Counted from the first letter of the stretch, positions 1 through 7,951 are shown. The stretch is DNA of 13,028 nt from AB-137-C09 sp964645625 (GCA_964645625.1 CAZYAI010000062.1:1-13028); one strand, 5' to 3'. Notes: generated from the sequence alone by a model not told the origin. Numbers and translations are program-made.

Positions 1-469
1 GCCAAAAGTTAGGAAATTAATAGGTGTGAGGAACGGGTGAATTTCGACACCCTAGACCAGAACCGTCAAAGTTTCTTCTGATATTGACTGGTTGAGGCAA
101 CGGCATCCGCAATGGGCAGGCCTGAAAAGCGTGGTTTCTGTGACATCGAAGCGCGAGATTGGAACTATCGAGTCAGAGGAAACACGTTATTTTATCAGTA
201 GTTTACACGCTGACGATCCATCTATGTCTGGTCGGGTGGCGCGATCCCACTGGGGAGTAGAAAACAGGCTTCACTGGGTGTTGGATTGTGCCTTTGATGA
301 AGATAATAATAGAACCAGAAAGGGGCACAGCGCGGCTAATCTCGCAGTCGTTCGTCACATGGCACTGAATATGCTGAAGGCAGATAAATCCATCAAACTT
401 GGAATAAAGAACAAGCGACTACGGGCAGGGTGGGATCACAATTACATGCTCAAGGTCATCGGCGGGTGA
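1..469 (+). pseudogene. ISAs1-family DDE transposase, C-terminal remnant, 5' part decayed
   Basis: From about 62 to 469 one frame encodes the C-terminal third of an ISAs1-family transposase. It includes the DIDWL segment (80-94), a WAGL-KSVVSVTSKRE stretch, and the hallmark HWGVENRLHWVLDCAFDED block, which carries the catalytic glutamate of the DDE triad. It ends with WDHNYMLKVIGG, a normal family C-terminus. Upstream, the same frame has stops at 38-40 and 53-55. An EINR fragment resembling the preceding family region appears in another frame at 13-24, so the 5' part looks frameshifted and interrupted. The catalytic aspartates would lie further left, outside the window. The family call is strong. 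The pseudogene call rests on the stops and my memory of the family sequence. Confidence 0.75.
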
Positions 470-490
470 GATTTTAATGCGATTGCCCTG
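1..490 (+). mobile_element. Right part of an ISAs1-family insertion sequence, left end outside window
   Basis: The transposase remnant is followed by a sequence at 470-490 that, read on the reverse strand, begins CAGGGCAATCGCATTAAAAT. This has the form of an ISAs1-family terminal inverted repeat, so the element's right end is placed at 490. The transposase stop codon (467-469) lies directly inside this repeat, as expected for a compact one-gene element. The left terminus and the target-site duplication cannot be seen; the right flank begins GGTGGTGGAT. The element sits about 230 bp upstream of murA, so it may have displaced the genes that usually precede murA. Confidence 0.8.
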
Positions 491-719
491 GGTGGTGGAT
501 GGTTTGAATCATCATGCTTACAGGCTTGTTTATTGTTCACACCTGAATTCAGCTAGTGTTTGGGCTGTTCGCACTACGAAATAATCGAACATCAAACTAG
601 GAATGGTAAACAGTGCGGGCTTCAGAGGTGTATCTTCTGGTCGCCAAAAGCTATGCTTCGCGATTCTGGCGTGCTGCAAGCAGCATGGCGGTGGATGTTA
701 AGCTTGTTGGAGTCTTTGA
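491..719. other. Intergenic leader between IS end and murA
   Basis: No recognisable gene lies here. I looked for a remnant of the BolA-like ibaG gene that often precedes murA in this group and found none. An imperfect inverted repeat (553-571 with 586-600, CTAGTGTTTGGGCTGTTCG against CGAACATCAAACTAG) could form a hairpin around 575-585. The murA Shine-Dalgarno GGAG is at 709-712. A 45-codon frame (613-750) runs into murA but has no ribosome binding site and resembles nothing I know. No convincing -35/-10 pair was found, although the operon promoter must lie here or come from the IS. Confidence 0.5.
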
Positions 720-2015
720 GTGGATCAGATTTATATTCAGGGTGGCGTAGCACTGCATGGTACGGTGGAAAGTAGCGGCGCGAAAAATGCTGCTTTGCCG
801 TTATTAGCCGCATCAATTTTGGCAGATGGCCCTGTGGTGTACCATCGTATTCCGCATTTGCTTGATGTAACAACCATGATGACCCTGCTTTCTTGGCAGG
901 GTGCTGATGTAACGTATGACGATCAACATCGTTTGCATATTGATACGCGACCCGCTGATAAGCCAGAAGCACCGTATGAGTTGGTCAAAACCATGCGTGC
1001 ATCATCGTTGGTATTAGGGCCTTTGGTGGCACGTTTTGGTCATGCCAAGGTCAGCTTGCCTGGTGGTTGTGCTATTGGTGCGCGTCCCATTGATTTGCAT
1101 TTGCGCGGCTTAGAAGCGATGGGTGCTACGGTGCGCATGGATCACGGTGATGTGGTGGTTGACGCTGTGGGCGGACTTCATGGGGCGCAAATTGACTTTC
1201 CGCAGGTGACGGTGACAGGAACTGAGAATTTAATGATGGCGGCGGTGTTGGCCAAAGGTACTACCGTGCTGGAAAATGCTGCGCGTGAACCTGAAGTGGT
1301 CAACCTTGCCGATGCGCTGCGCAGTTTGGGCGCAGACATTGAAGGTGATGGTACCAGTCGTGTGGTGATTCGTGGTGTGGCGCGCATTGCTGGTGGTGAA
1401 ATTCATACCATTGCTGATCGTATTGAAACGGCGACCTATCTTGCAGCAGGAATGATTACTGGTGGCGATGTTACGGTGACGCATACCGACCCGCAGTTGT
1501 TGACGGCGTTCTTAGAAAAGGTAGAAGAGGCGGGTGCAGTGGTGGAGTGCGGCGAGCATACGATTCGTTGCCGTGTCGATGGTCGGTTACGTGCTTGTGA
1601 TATTCAAACCATGCCGCACCCTGGCTTTCCGACCGATTTGCAGGCGCAGTTTATGGCGTTGATGTGCGTGGCGGAAGGTCACAGCATGATTGCAGAAACG
1701 ATTTTTGAAAACCGTTTTATGCACGTGCAAGAGTTGTTACGTATGGGTGCAAAAGTGCATTTGGATGGTCACTTGGCAACGGTTCATGGTGTTGCGCAGT
1801 TGGCAGGTGCGCCGGTGATGGCAACTGATTTGCGTGCCTCGGCATCGTTGGTGTTGGCAGGCTTGGCGGCGCAGGGTGAAACAATCGTCTCCCGCGTGTA
1901 CCATATTGACCGTGGTTATGAACGTATCGAAGAAAAATTAGGCCGCTTGGGCGCGCGCATTGAACGCCGTAGCGAAGCAGGTCATGGAGATCGGGGAGTG
2001 ATGTTGTATGCCTAA
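720..2015 (+). CDS. murA: UDP-N-acetylglucosamine 1-carboxyvinyltransferase (MurA)
   Basis: MurA catalyses the first committed step of peptidoglycan synthesis in the cytoplasm, transferring enolpyruvate from PEP to the 3'-hydroxyl of UDP-GlcNAc. The product is 431 aa, slightly above the E. coli length of 419. Seen in the sequence: the N-terminal SGAKNAALP motif with K22 and N23; the catalytic loop SLPGGCAIGARP with C117, the residue attacked by fosfomycin; and FPTDLQAQ with the general-base aspartate D306. The start is GTG at 720, with GGAG at 709-712 (7-nt spacing). An in-frame TGA directly precedes this codon, so no longer start is possible. The 3' end overlaps hisG by 8 nt, which implies translational coupling. 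A cysteine at the active site predicts fosfomycin sensitivity of the enzyme itself. Confidence 0.97.
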   Translation: MDQIYIQGGVALHGTVESSGAKNAALPLLAASILADGPVVYHRIPHLLDVTTMMTLLSWQGADVTYDDQHRLHIDTRPADKPEAPYELVKTMRASSLVLGPLVARFGHAKVSLPGGCAIGARPIDLHLRGLEAMGATVRMDHGDVVVDAVGGLHGAQIDFPQVTVTGTENLMMAAVLAKGTTVLENAAREPEVVNLADALRSLGADIEGDGTSRVVIRGVARIAGGEIHTIADRIETATYLAAGMITGGDVTVTHTDPQLLTAFLEKVEEAGAVVECGEHTIRCRVDGRLRACDIQTMPHPGFPTDLQAQFMALMCVAEGHSMIAETIFENRFMHVQELLRMGAKVHLDGHLATVHGVAQLAGAPVMATDLRASASLVLAGLAAQGETIVSRVYHIDRGYERIEEKLGRLGARIERRSEAGHGDRGVMLYA

Positions 2016-2685
2016 ACAGGGAATTACATTCGCGTTGGCAAAAGGGCGTATTTTGCAACAAACCATGCCATTGCTGGAGCAAGCGGGCTTGGTGCCAAGC
2101 GAGGATGTGTTGACAACGCGCAAGCTGATGGTTGATGGTCCTGTTGTTGATGGTTACCCCATACGTTTTTTAATTATTCGTGCTGCGGATGTTTGCACTT
2201 ATGTGACGCAAGGCGCGGCTGATATGGGGATTGTCGGGCGTGATATTTTATTGGAATCACGTCCTGATGTGTTTTCGCCATTGGATTTAGAAATCGGGCG
2301 TTGTCGTTTGTGTGTGGCAGGGCCAGAAGCCTTGGTGCGCCAAGGGGCACCAACGCGAGGTAGTCGCATTCGAGTGGCAACCAAGTATGATTATTTAACC
2401 GAACAGTATTACCGCAGTCAGGGCTTGCAGAGCGAAGTGATTCATCTGTATGGTTCTATGGAACTGGCACCTTTGGTGGGTATGGCGGAACGTATTGTTG
2501 ATGTGGTGGAAACAGGCAGTACGCTTAAAGCCAATGGGCTGGTTGAAGAAGTCACCTTGTTTGATATTTCCAGTCGTTTGATCGTTAACCCTGCCAGTTC
2601 TGTCACACGTAGTGCTATCGTTAAACCTTTGATTGCACGACTGCGTGAAGCAGTGATCAGTCGACGGACGAAATGTTCGGCGTGA
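2008..2685 (+). CDS. hisG: ATP phosphoribosyltransferase, short form (HisG_S)
   Basis: HisG condenses ATP with PRPP to give phosphoribosyl-ATP, the first step of histidine synthesis. The protein is 225 aa, the length of the short form that lacks the C-terminal ACT-like regulatory domain. Visible motifs are ALAKGRIL near residue 10, DMGIVGRDIL near 72-81, and the PRPP-binding signature DVVETGSTLKANGL at 165-178. The start ATG at 2008 overlaps the end of murA (TAA at 2013-2015), with GGGGAG at 1993-1998 as Shine-Dalgarno. In characterised systems the short form is active only in an octamer with HisZ, a HisRS-like regulatory subunit that also gives histidine feedback. No hisZ is present in this window, so it should be encoded elsewhere, as in Pseudomonas. 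Confidence 0.96.
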   Translation: MPKQGITFALAKGRILQQTMPLLEQAGLVPSEDVLTTRKLMVDGPVVDGYPIRFLIIRAADVCTYVTQGAADMGIVGRDILLESRPDVFSPLDLEIGRCRLCVAGPEALVRQGAPTRGSRIRVATKYDYLTEQYYRSQGLQSEVIHLYGSMELAPLVGMAERIVDVVETGSTLKANGLVEEVTLFDISSRLIVNPASSVTRSAIVKPLIARLREAVISRRTKCSA

Positions 2686-2744
2686 TCCATCTCAAAATTC
2701 CGCGCACCTATTTATTTAGCGCAACATACACACAGGAGTGAAAA

Positions 2745-4058
2745 ATGAGTGCTATTCGTCGTTACCATGCCGCTGATGCGGATTTCCCTGAACAGTTAAA
2801 AGAACTGCTGTCGCGGGAGACTGATACGGGAGCGGATGTTCAAGATCTGGTTGCCGATATTTTACGTCAGGTTCGCAGTGAAGGCGATGAGGCATTATGT
2901 CGTTTTACCAGTCGCTTTGATGGGTGGGACTGTACGGCTGAAACCATGCTGATTGATCGTGCTCGCATGGAAGCGGCATGGAATGCTGTTTCGGATGAAG
3001 ATCGTAACGCGCTAGAGCTGGCAACACGCCGTATTCGTGACTATCACCAGCATCAGATGCAACAAGACTGGGATATTACTGATGCCCAAGGGTTTACCTT
3101 AGGTCAGCGTATTACGCCGTTGGATCGTGTTGGTCTGTATGTGCCTGGTGGCAAAGCGGCTTACCCTTCGTCGGTGTTGATGAATGCCGTTCCTGCGATG
3201 GTTGCTGGCGTTAAAGATGTCACGATGGTCGTGCCTACACCAGGTGGCGAAGTGAACGAATTGGTGTTGGCAGCGGCTTATACCGCTGGCGTACAGCGTG
3301 GTTATGCCGTCGGTGGCGCGCAAGCGGTGGCGGCGTTGGCATATGGTACTGAAAGTATTGCGCCAGTGGATAAAATTGTAGGTCCGGGCAATAAATTTGT
3401 TGCCGCTGCGAAGCGTCAGGTGTTTGGTCATTGCGGTATTGATATGATTGCTGGCCCTTCGGAGATTGTGGTGGTGGCTGATGGTGGTCACCCTGATTGG
3501 TTGGCGGCTGACTTCCTTTCTCAAGCGGAACATGATGAAGCGGCGCAGAGTATTTTTATTTCAACGGATGCTGCCTTGTTGGATCGGGTGGAAGCCGCTG
3601 TTGCACGTCATCTTGAGCATTTGCCCCGTGCCGAGATTGCAAGAGCATCTGTGCGTGAGCATGGTGCGTTTGTGCTGGTGGACAGTTTAGAGCAGGCTGC
3701 TGAGGTCGTGAACGAAATCGCACCTGAGCATTTAGAACTGGCTTTGGATGACCCTGATGCAATCATGCCGATGATTCGTCATGCAGGCGCGATTTTTGTT
3801 GGGCATTATGTGCCAGAGGCATTGGGTGATTATTTGGCAGGCCCCAACCATGTGTTGCCGACCAATCGTACGGCGCGTTTTTCTTCACCGTTGGGTGTGT
3901 ATGACTTCCAGAAGCGCAGCAGTGTTATTCGTTGCGACCGTGATGCTTTGCGTCATGTTGCCAACGAAGCGATTCACTTGGCGCATCGCGAAGGTTTGCA
4001 TGCGCATGCCTTAACCTTGGAACTGCGTATGAATGATTTGCCTGATGAGGGTTTGTAA
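2745..4058 (+). CDS. hisD: Histidinol dehydrogenase
   Basis: HisD performs the last two oxidations of histidine synthesis, L-histidinol to histidinal to histidine, using NAD+ and a bound zinc. At 437 aa it has the normal length. Visible signatures are VGLYVPGGKAAYPS (129-142), IVGPGNKFVAAAKRQV (211-226), IAGPSEIVVVAD (235-246), LSQAEHDE (258-265), APEHLEL (326-332), and GDYLAGPNHVLPT (361-373). By homology the zinc ligands are Q260, H263, D362 and H421, and the catalytic pair is E328/H329; all are present. ATG at 2745 has AGGAG at 2734-2738 (6-nt spacing). The gene follows hisG after 59 nt in the same operon, and hisC starts 3 nt after its stop codon. Confidence 0.97.
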   Translation: MSAIRRYHAADADFPEQLKELLSRETDTGADVQDLVADILRQVRSEGDEALCRFTSRFDGWDCTAETMLIDRARMEAAWNAVSDEDRNALELATRRIRDYHQHQMQQDWDITDAQGFTLGQRITPLDRVGLYVPGGKAAYPSSVLMNAVPAMVAGVKDVTMVVPTPGGEVNELVLAAAYTAGVQRGYAVGGAQAVAALAYGTESIAPVDKIVGPGNKFVAAAKRQVFGHCGIDMIAGPSEIVVVADGGHPDWLAADFLSQAEHDEAAQSIFISTDAALLDRVEAAVARHLEHLPRAEIARASVREHGAFVLVDSLEQAAEVVNEIAPEHLELALDDPDAIMPMIRHAGAIFVGHYVPEALGDYLAGPNHVLPTNRTARFSSPLGVYDFQKRSSVIRCDRDALRHVANEAIHLAHREGLHAHALTLELRMNDLPDEGL

Positions 4059-4061
4059 GGA

Positions 4062-5138
4062 ATGAAATCTTTCACCTCTACGCAAGTGAGTACAGCGAAT
4101 ATGATTCGTAAAGACATCCGCGCTTTGTCCTCTTACCACGTGGCGAATGCCCGTGGGATGATTAAGCTTGATGCTATGGAAAATCCTTTTGTACTGCCTA
4201 TGCCCTTGCGTAAAGCGTGGGCGAAGCAGTTGTTTCAGACGGATATTAACCGCTATCCAGACAGTGAAATGCATGAACTGCGTAGCCAAATTGCAGAACA
4301 CGATGGTGTATTGCCCGAGCAGGTGTTGTTGGGTAATGGTTCTGATGAGATCATTCAAATGCTCTTGCTGGCAACAGGTAATGGCACTGTTATGGCACCT
4401 GCGCCCAGTTTTGTGATGTATGGTTTGGTGGCAAAATGGTTGCAACGAGACTTTTTTACATTACCACTGGGTAAAGATTTCAGCTTGGATGCAGAGCAGT
4501 TTCTGCGTGCCTGTGCGCGAGAAAAGGTGTCGATGGTGTTCCTTGCCTGCCCTAATAATCCTACAGGTAATATGTGGTCGTTGGATACCCTGCAAACCAT
4601 TTGCCAGCAGTTCAATGGCTTGGTGGTGATTGATGAAGCGTACGCGCCGTTTGCCTCACGTAATCATACCGAGTTATTAGAGCCTAATGTACTTATTTTG
4701 CGTACGTTTTCTAAATACGGATGGGCTGGTTTGCGTTTGGGTTATTTGCTTGGCAGTGTGTCCTTTATTCATGAACTGAATAAGGTTCGCATGCCTTATA
4801 ATATTAACACCTTAACGCAGGCTTCTGCAAAGTTTTTATTGCAGCATGATGGGGTGTTTACAGCGCAAGCGCAGGTGATCTGTAAGCAACGTGATGTACT
4901 GGCTACTGCTTTGGCAGCCTTGCCAGATGTTCATGTGTACCCTTCTGAAGCGAATTTTATATTGATTCGTGTGGCTGATGCGGATGCAGTATTCAATGCT
5001 TTGAAGGCGCAAGGGATTTTGATTAAAAATATGCATGGTGCAGATGCTTCGCTGGCGCAGTGTTTACGCATTACCGTTGGTACAGAAAAAGAAAATCAAC
5101 AATTGATTGCAGCACTTCAATCTATTTTGACTGTTTAA
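4062..5138 (+). CDS. hisC: Histidinol-phosphate aminotransferase
   Basis: HisC is a PLP-dependent fold-type I aminotransferase that moves an amino group from glutamate to imidazole-acetol phosphate, giving histidinol phosphate. The frame encodes 358 aa. Visible are KLDAMENPF (35-43) at the substrate entrance, GNGSDEII (91-98), ACPNNPTGN (162-170), VVIDEAYAPF (188-197) and the PLP lysine K218 within RTFSKYGWAGLRLGYLLG. The 4062 start is uncertain: AAGGA overlaps the hisD stop and abuts the ATG with no spacing. In-frame GTG 4086 and ATG 4101 (residue 14, before IRKDIRALSSYHV) match the usual N-terminus of the family better. The gene ends the murA-his cluster. Its stop codon touches the outer edge of the palindromic repeat that follows. 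Confidence 0.94.
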   Translation: MKSFTSTQVSTANMIRKDIRALSSYHVANARGMIKLDAMENPFVLPMPLRKAWAKQLFQTDINRYPDSEMHELRSQIAEHDGVLPEQVLLGNGSDEIIQMLLLATGNGTVMAPAPSFVMYGLVAKWLQRDFFTLPLGKDFSLDAEQFLRACAREKVSMVFLACPNNPTGNMWSLDTLQTICQQFNGLVVIDEAYAPFASRNHTELLEPNVLILRTFSKYGWAGLRLGYLLGSVSFIHELNKVRMPYNINTLTQASAKFLLQHDGVFTAQAQVICKQRDVLATALAALPDVHVYPSEANFILIRVADADAVFNALKAQGILIKNMHGADASLAQCLRITVGTEKENQQLIAALQSILTV

Positions 5139-5139
5139 C

Positions 5140-5395
5140 GGACATGGCTTTCGCCAGTCTGTGCTATGGAAGGCTTCCCGTTTAAGACGGGACGCACCGT
5201 ACACGACAAGACCATCATGTAGGTTGGGTTGAGGTACAAAACTCAACAAAAGAGCATCGCCTAAATAACGTATTGTTGTTTTAAAGTTGGGTTTCGTGCC
5301 TCAACCACAACCTACGATGTCACGCATATCCATATTGCTTTTGTCCCGTCTTAAAAGGAAAGCACCATGGAACATCATGGGTGAAAGCCATGTTC
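5140..5395. repeat. Nested palindromic MITE-like element between convergent hisC and hinT
   Basis: Three nested inverted-repeat pairs share one centre. The outer pair is GGACATGGCTTTCGCC (5140-5155) with GGTGAAAGCCATGTTC (5380-5395), 14 of 16 matching. The middle pair is TTTAAGACGGGAC (5181-5193) with its exact complement GTCCCGTCTTAAA (5343-5355). The inner pair is GTAGGTTGGGTTGAGGTAC plus AAAACTCAAC (5219-5247) with its near-complement at 5286-5315. With a one-base gap the outer arm extends into the hisC stop codon (5134-5400). No ORF of note lies inside. The structure suggests a non-autonomous transposable palindrome. It would also fold in both convergent transcripts and might serve as a bidirectional end or RNA-stability signal. 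Confidence 0.75.
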
Positions 5396-5423
5396 GTAAA
5401 GGCACCCTGATTAAATTAGAGCC

Positions 5424-5753
5424 CTAAAATGGAAGCGACTTTCCACCCATGATGTGGATGTGTAGATGGAATACGACTTGTCCGCCACCTTCGCGCACAT
5501 TGATGATAACACGATAACCTGCATCCAGATGTAATACATCATCAGCAATGTGTTGCACCCGCTGCATGAGCAGTGCTAATAAGGCGGGATCATCCGCATC
5601 TGCCAGTGTTGCTATATGCTGTTTGGGGATTAATAACACATGGGTGGGAGCTTTGGGATTAATGTCTTTAAACGCCAAAACATCCTTATCTTCGTAGACA
5701 ACCGAAGCGGGTATGTCACCAGCAATAATTTTACAAAATAGACAATCTGACAT
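5424..5753 (-). CDS. hinT: HIT-family purine nucleotide-binding hydrolase (HinT-like)
   Basis: This 109-aa protein is a histidine triad hydrolase. Family members cleave purine nucleoside phosphoramidates and aminoacyl-adenylates in the cytoplasm as homodimers. The C-terminal triad HLHIHIM gives H96, H98 (nucleophile by homology) and H100, preceded by GGGQVVF. INPKAPTHVLLIPKQHI holds the conserved central His (H39). A CLFCK motif at C4/C7 suggests a zinc site seen in many bacterial members but absent from E. coli HinT. I chose ATG at 5751-5753 because the family begins here and a perfect AGGAGG lies at 5763-5768 (9-nt spacing). The 18 residues upstream in the same frame overlap the end of spoT. 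The gene begins 4 nt after the spoT stop, so it is cotranscribed and probably coupled. Confidence 0.93.
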   Translation of the reverse strand: MSDCLFCKIIAGDIPASVVYEDKDVLAFKDINPKAPTHVLLIPKQHIATLADADDPALLALLMQRVQHIADDVLHLDAGYRVIINVREGGGQVVFHLHIHIMGGKSLPF

Positions 5754-5757
5754 GGTT

Positions 5758-7920
5758 TTATTCCTCCTGATCTGTGGTTTTTTTGTTGTGTATATCTGAT
5801 ACGGCATGATTCAAGGGTTTTAGTCCCTTGTCGTCGCTGCGACCGAGGTTGTTGCGTCTGATTTTTATCACGCCATGGATCTCTCGCAATAAACGAATGA
5901 TTTCATTCAGTTGAGTGCGGTCTTGCACTTCCACCAAAAAGGAAAGTATGGTCAGACTTCCTGATAGTTGGTGCATGCGTAGGTCTTCAATATCCGCGTT
6001 GGCACCAGCGATGACGGCGGATAATTTCGCCAGCATACCGCGTTGGTTCTCTGTCTCTAACTCGAGGCTGGTTTGGTATAAATGACCATCGTGTGCTTCC
6101 CATTCAAAGGGTTTCCAATCGCGATGAGGCTTATTTAACACCTGTTTGCAGCGATGGTAATGCAGTTCAAAACCACGGTTTTTTACCAGTGAACCAACAA
6201 TGTTATCACCAGGAATAGGGCGGCAGCAGCTTGCGGGGTAGAGAAGGTTTTGCTGAATACCATTCAAGTTCATACTCTGTTGCTCGCCATAGACAGCGCG
6301 GAATAGGCGGTCGACGGTTAATTCACCCCGTCCTAAACGCTCTTTTACTTCGTCGATATGGTTGCAACCAAGTTGATTGATGATGCTTTCTGGTAACGCA
6401 GCTTGTGATACATCATGTATAATTTTTTCACCCAAGAGGATGCTTGCCTGTTTGTCTTGCTTTTTGAAGTGCTGACGAATGGCATGTTGTGCTCGTGAGG
6501 TTTTAACCAGTTTCTTCCAAGATAAGGATGGTGATTGCTCGGGGTTGGTGATGATCTCGATGCGGTCGCCATTGCGTAAACGTTGATCTAAAGGCGCATT
6601 TTTACCATTGATTCTTACACCTTGGCATTGATTGCCGACATCGCTGTGAATGGCATAGGCAAAATCCAAGGGTGTTGCTGTGCGTGGCAGTGAATACAAA
6701 TCACCATCACGGCTAAACACAATCACTTCTTGGATAAAAAGATCCATTTGAACGCTATGTAAAAACTCTTGCGCGTTGGGTGTGTTGACCGATATATCCG
6801 CTAAACTTTTAAGCCATGCCATGGACTGTTGGCTGTGAGGGTCGAGTTTGTCTTTGTATATCCAATGTGCTGCTAGGCCATTTTCTGCGTGGGCGTGCAT
6901 TTCCTCTGAGCGGATTTGAACTTCGATCAACGAGCCGCCAGGTCCATACACCGAGGTATGCAGGGATTCGTAGCCATTGTTCTTGGGCGTTCCGATATAA
7001 TCCTTAAACGTGTTAACTTGGTATTGATACAGCTCGTGGATTAAACCCAGAGTAAGGTAGCAAGTAGCGCGGTCTTTGACGACGATGCGGAAGGCTAAGA
7101 GATCACGGATTTGACTGAATGGGATGTTTTTTTCATGAATCTTAAAGTAGAGGCTGTGTATGTGTTTAGCTCGCCATGTTACTTCTGCTTGTACGTCTCG
7201 CTGAGCGAGTGCTGTTTTAATGACGTTTGCAATAGCATCAGGGCTGTATGTCAAAGCATTGATCGCCTCGTCACGCAGTTGCGAGAGTGTGGAAAACGTT
7301 TCTTTGTCGTTAATGAAAAGGGCAAGATCCTGTAGGGCTTGTTTGATCCAATAAACACCTAAACGACTAGCCAAGGGTGCGTAAATCTCCAAGCATTCAT
7401 CGGCTTTTTGCTTGGCTACCGCATGAGGCATTGATCCCATTGTGGACATATTATGAAGCCGGTCAGCCAGCTTTACAAAAATAACGCGAATATCTTGCGA
7501 CATCGAAAGGATCATTTTGCGTAGGTTTTCAGCTTGCTTGATTTGCTTGGTAGCAATAGGGATTTGTTCGATTTTGGTGACACCATCGACCATATGCGCG
7601 ACTGTAGAGCCAAAGTGATGGGCAATGTCATCTAAGCTTACATCTGTATCTTCTACGGTGTCGTGCAATAAACCTGTGATTACGGTTTCTACATCCATGC
7701 CCATTTGAGCCAATAGACCAGCTACAGCCAATGGATGGGTGATGAACAGTTCGCCTGATTTGCGCTTTTGGGGACCATGGGCTTGTGCGGCAAACACGTA
7801 AGCGCGATTGATTAGGTCAAAATCAGCCTCTGGGTCATATTGTTTTACCCGCTCAGTGATTTCATAAATGCGCGTAGCATAGGAAACGGATGAGCGGAAT
7901 ACATCTTGGTAGTCCAACAA
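5758..7920 (-). CDS. spoT: Bifunctional (p)ppGpp synthetase/hydrolase, RelA/SpoT family
   Basis: This 720-aa RSH protein makes and degrades the alarmone (p)ppGpp. Domains in order: the HD hydrolase (about 40-190), with H62, H86-D87, E90-D91 and D153/N157 all present; the synthetase (about 235-360), with HSLYFK, D273, K306, the PKNNGY motif, H321 and E333/Q335; TGS (about 398-458); a helical region and a cysteine/histidine cluster (C565, C566, H587, H589, C591); and C-terminal ACT (about 620-690). An intact HD site and an FKD-type synthetase motif fit a bifunctional SpoT, not a RelA. The RxKD motif reads TFKD (304-307), lacking the arginine. The start is TTG at 7920 with GAGG at 7928-7931 (7-nt spacing); nearby upstream ATGs meet stops. 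The gene lies between rpoZ and hinT. Confidence 0.95.
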   Translation of the reverse strand: MLDYQDVFRSSVSYATRIYEITERVKQYDPEADFDLINRAYVFAAQAHGPQKRKSGELFITHPLAVAGLLAQMGMDVETVITGLLHDTVEDTDVSLDDIAHHFGSTVAHMVDGVTKIEQIPIATKQIKQAENLRKMILSMSQDIRVIFVKLADRLHNMSTMGSMPHAVAKQKADECLEIYAPLASRLGVYWIKQALQDLALFINDKETFSTLSQLRDEAINALTYSPDAIANVIKTALAQRDVQAEVTWRAKHIHSLYFKIHEKNIPFSQIRDLLAFRIVVKDRATCYLTLGLIHELYQYQVNTFKDYIGTPKNNGYESLHTSVYGPGGSLIEVQIRSEEMHAHAENGLAAHWIYKDKLDPHSQQSMAWLKSLADISVNTPNAQEFLHSVQMDLFIQEVIVFSRDGDLYSLPRTATPLDFAYAIHSDVGNQCQGVRINGKNAPLDQRLRNGDRIEIITNPEQSPSLSWKKLVKTSRAQHAIRQHFKKQDKQASILLGEKIIHDVSQAALPESIINQLGCNHIDEVKERLGRGELTVDRLFRAVYGEQQSMNLNGIQQNLLYPASCCRPIPGDNIVGSLVKNRGFELHYHRCKQVLNKPHRDWKPFEWEAHDGHLYQTSLELETENQRGMLAKLSAVIAGANADIEDLRMHQLSGSLTILSFLVEVQDRTQLNEIIRLLREIHGVIKIRRNNLGRSDDKGLKPLNHAVSDIHNKKTTDQEE

Positions 7921-7951
7921 GCTAATACCTCATAAAATCATGTTGATTGGG

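Noticed and set aside
613..750. 45-codon frame starting GTG between the IS and murA
   Set aside because: It has no ribosome binding site, resembles no known family, and overlaps the certain start of murA in another frame.
560..775. 71-codon + strand frame overlapping the murA start
   Set aside because: It runs across the well supported murA start out of frame and its protein has no recognisable pattern.
3448..3690. 80-codon frame within hisD
   Set aside because: It is an out-of-frame shadow of a fully conserved hisD region, with no ribosome binding site or family match.
5139..5423. CRISPR-like array suspected from repeated motifs after hisC
   Set aside because: The repeats are inverted and nested about one centre, not direct repeats with regular spacers.
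5754..5807. N-terminal extension of the HIT protein by 18 residues
   Set aside because: It overlaps spoT, and the family start MSDCLFCKI has a perfect AGGAGG at proper spacing.
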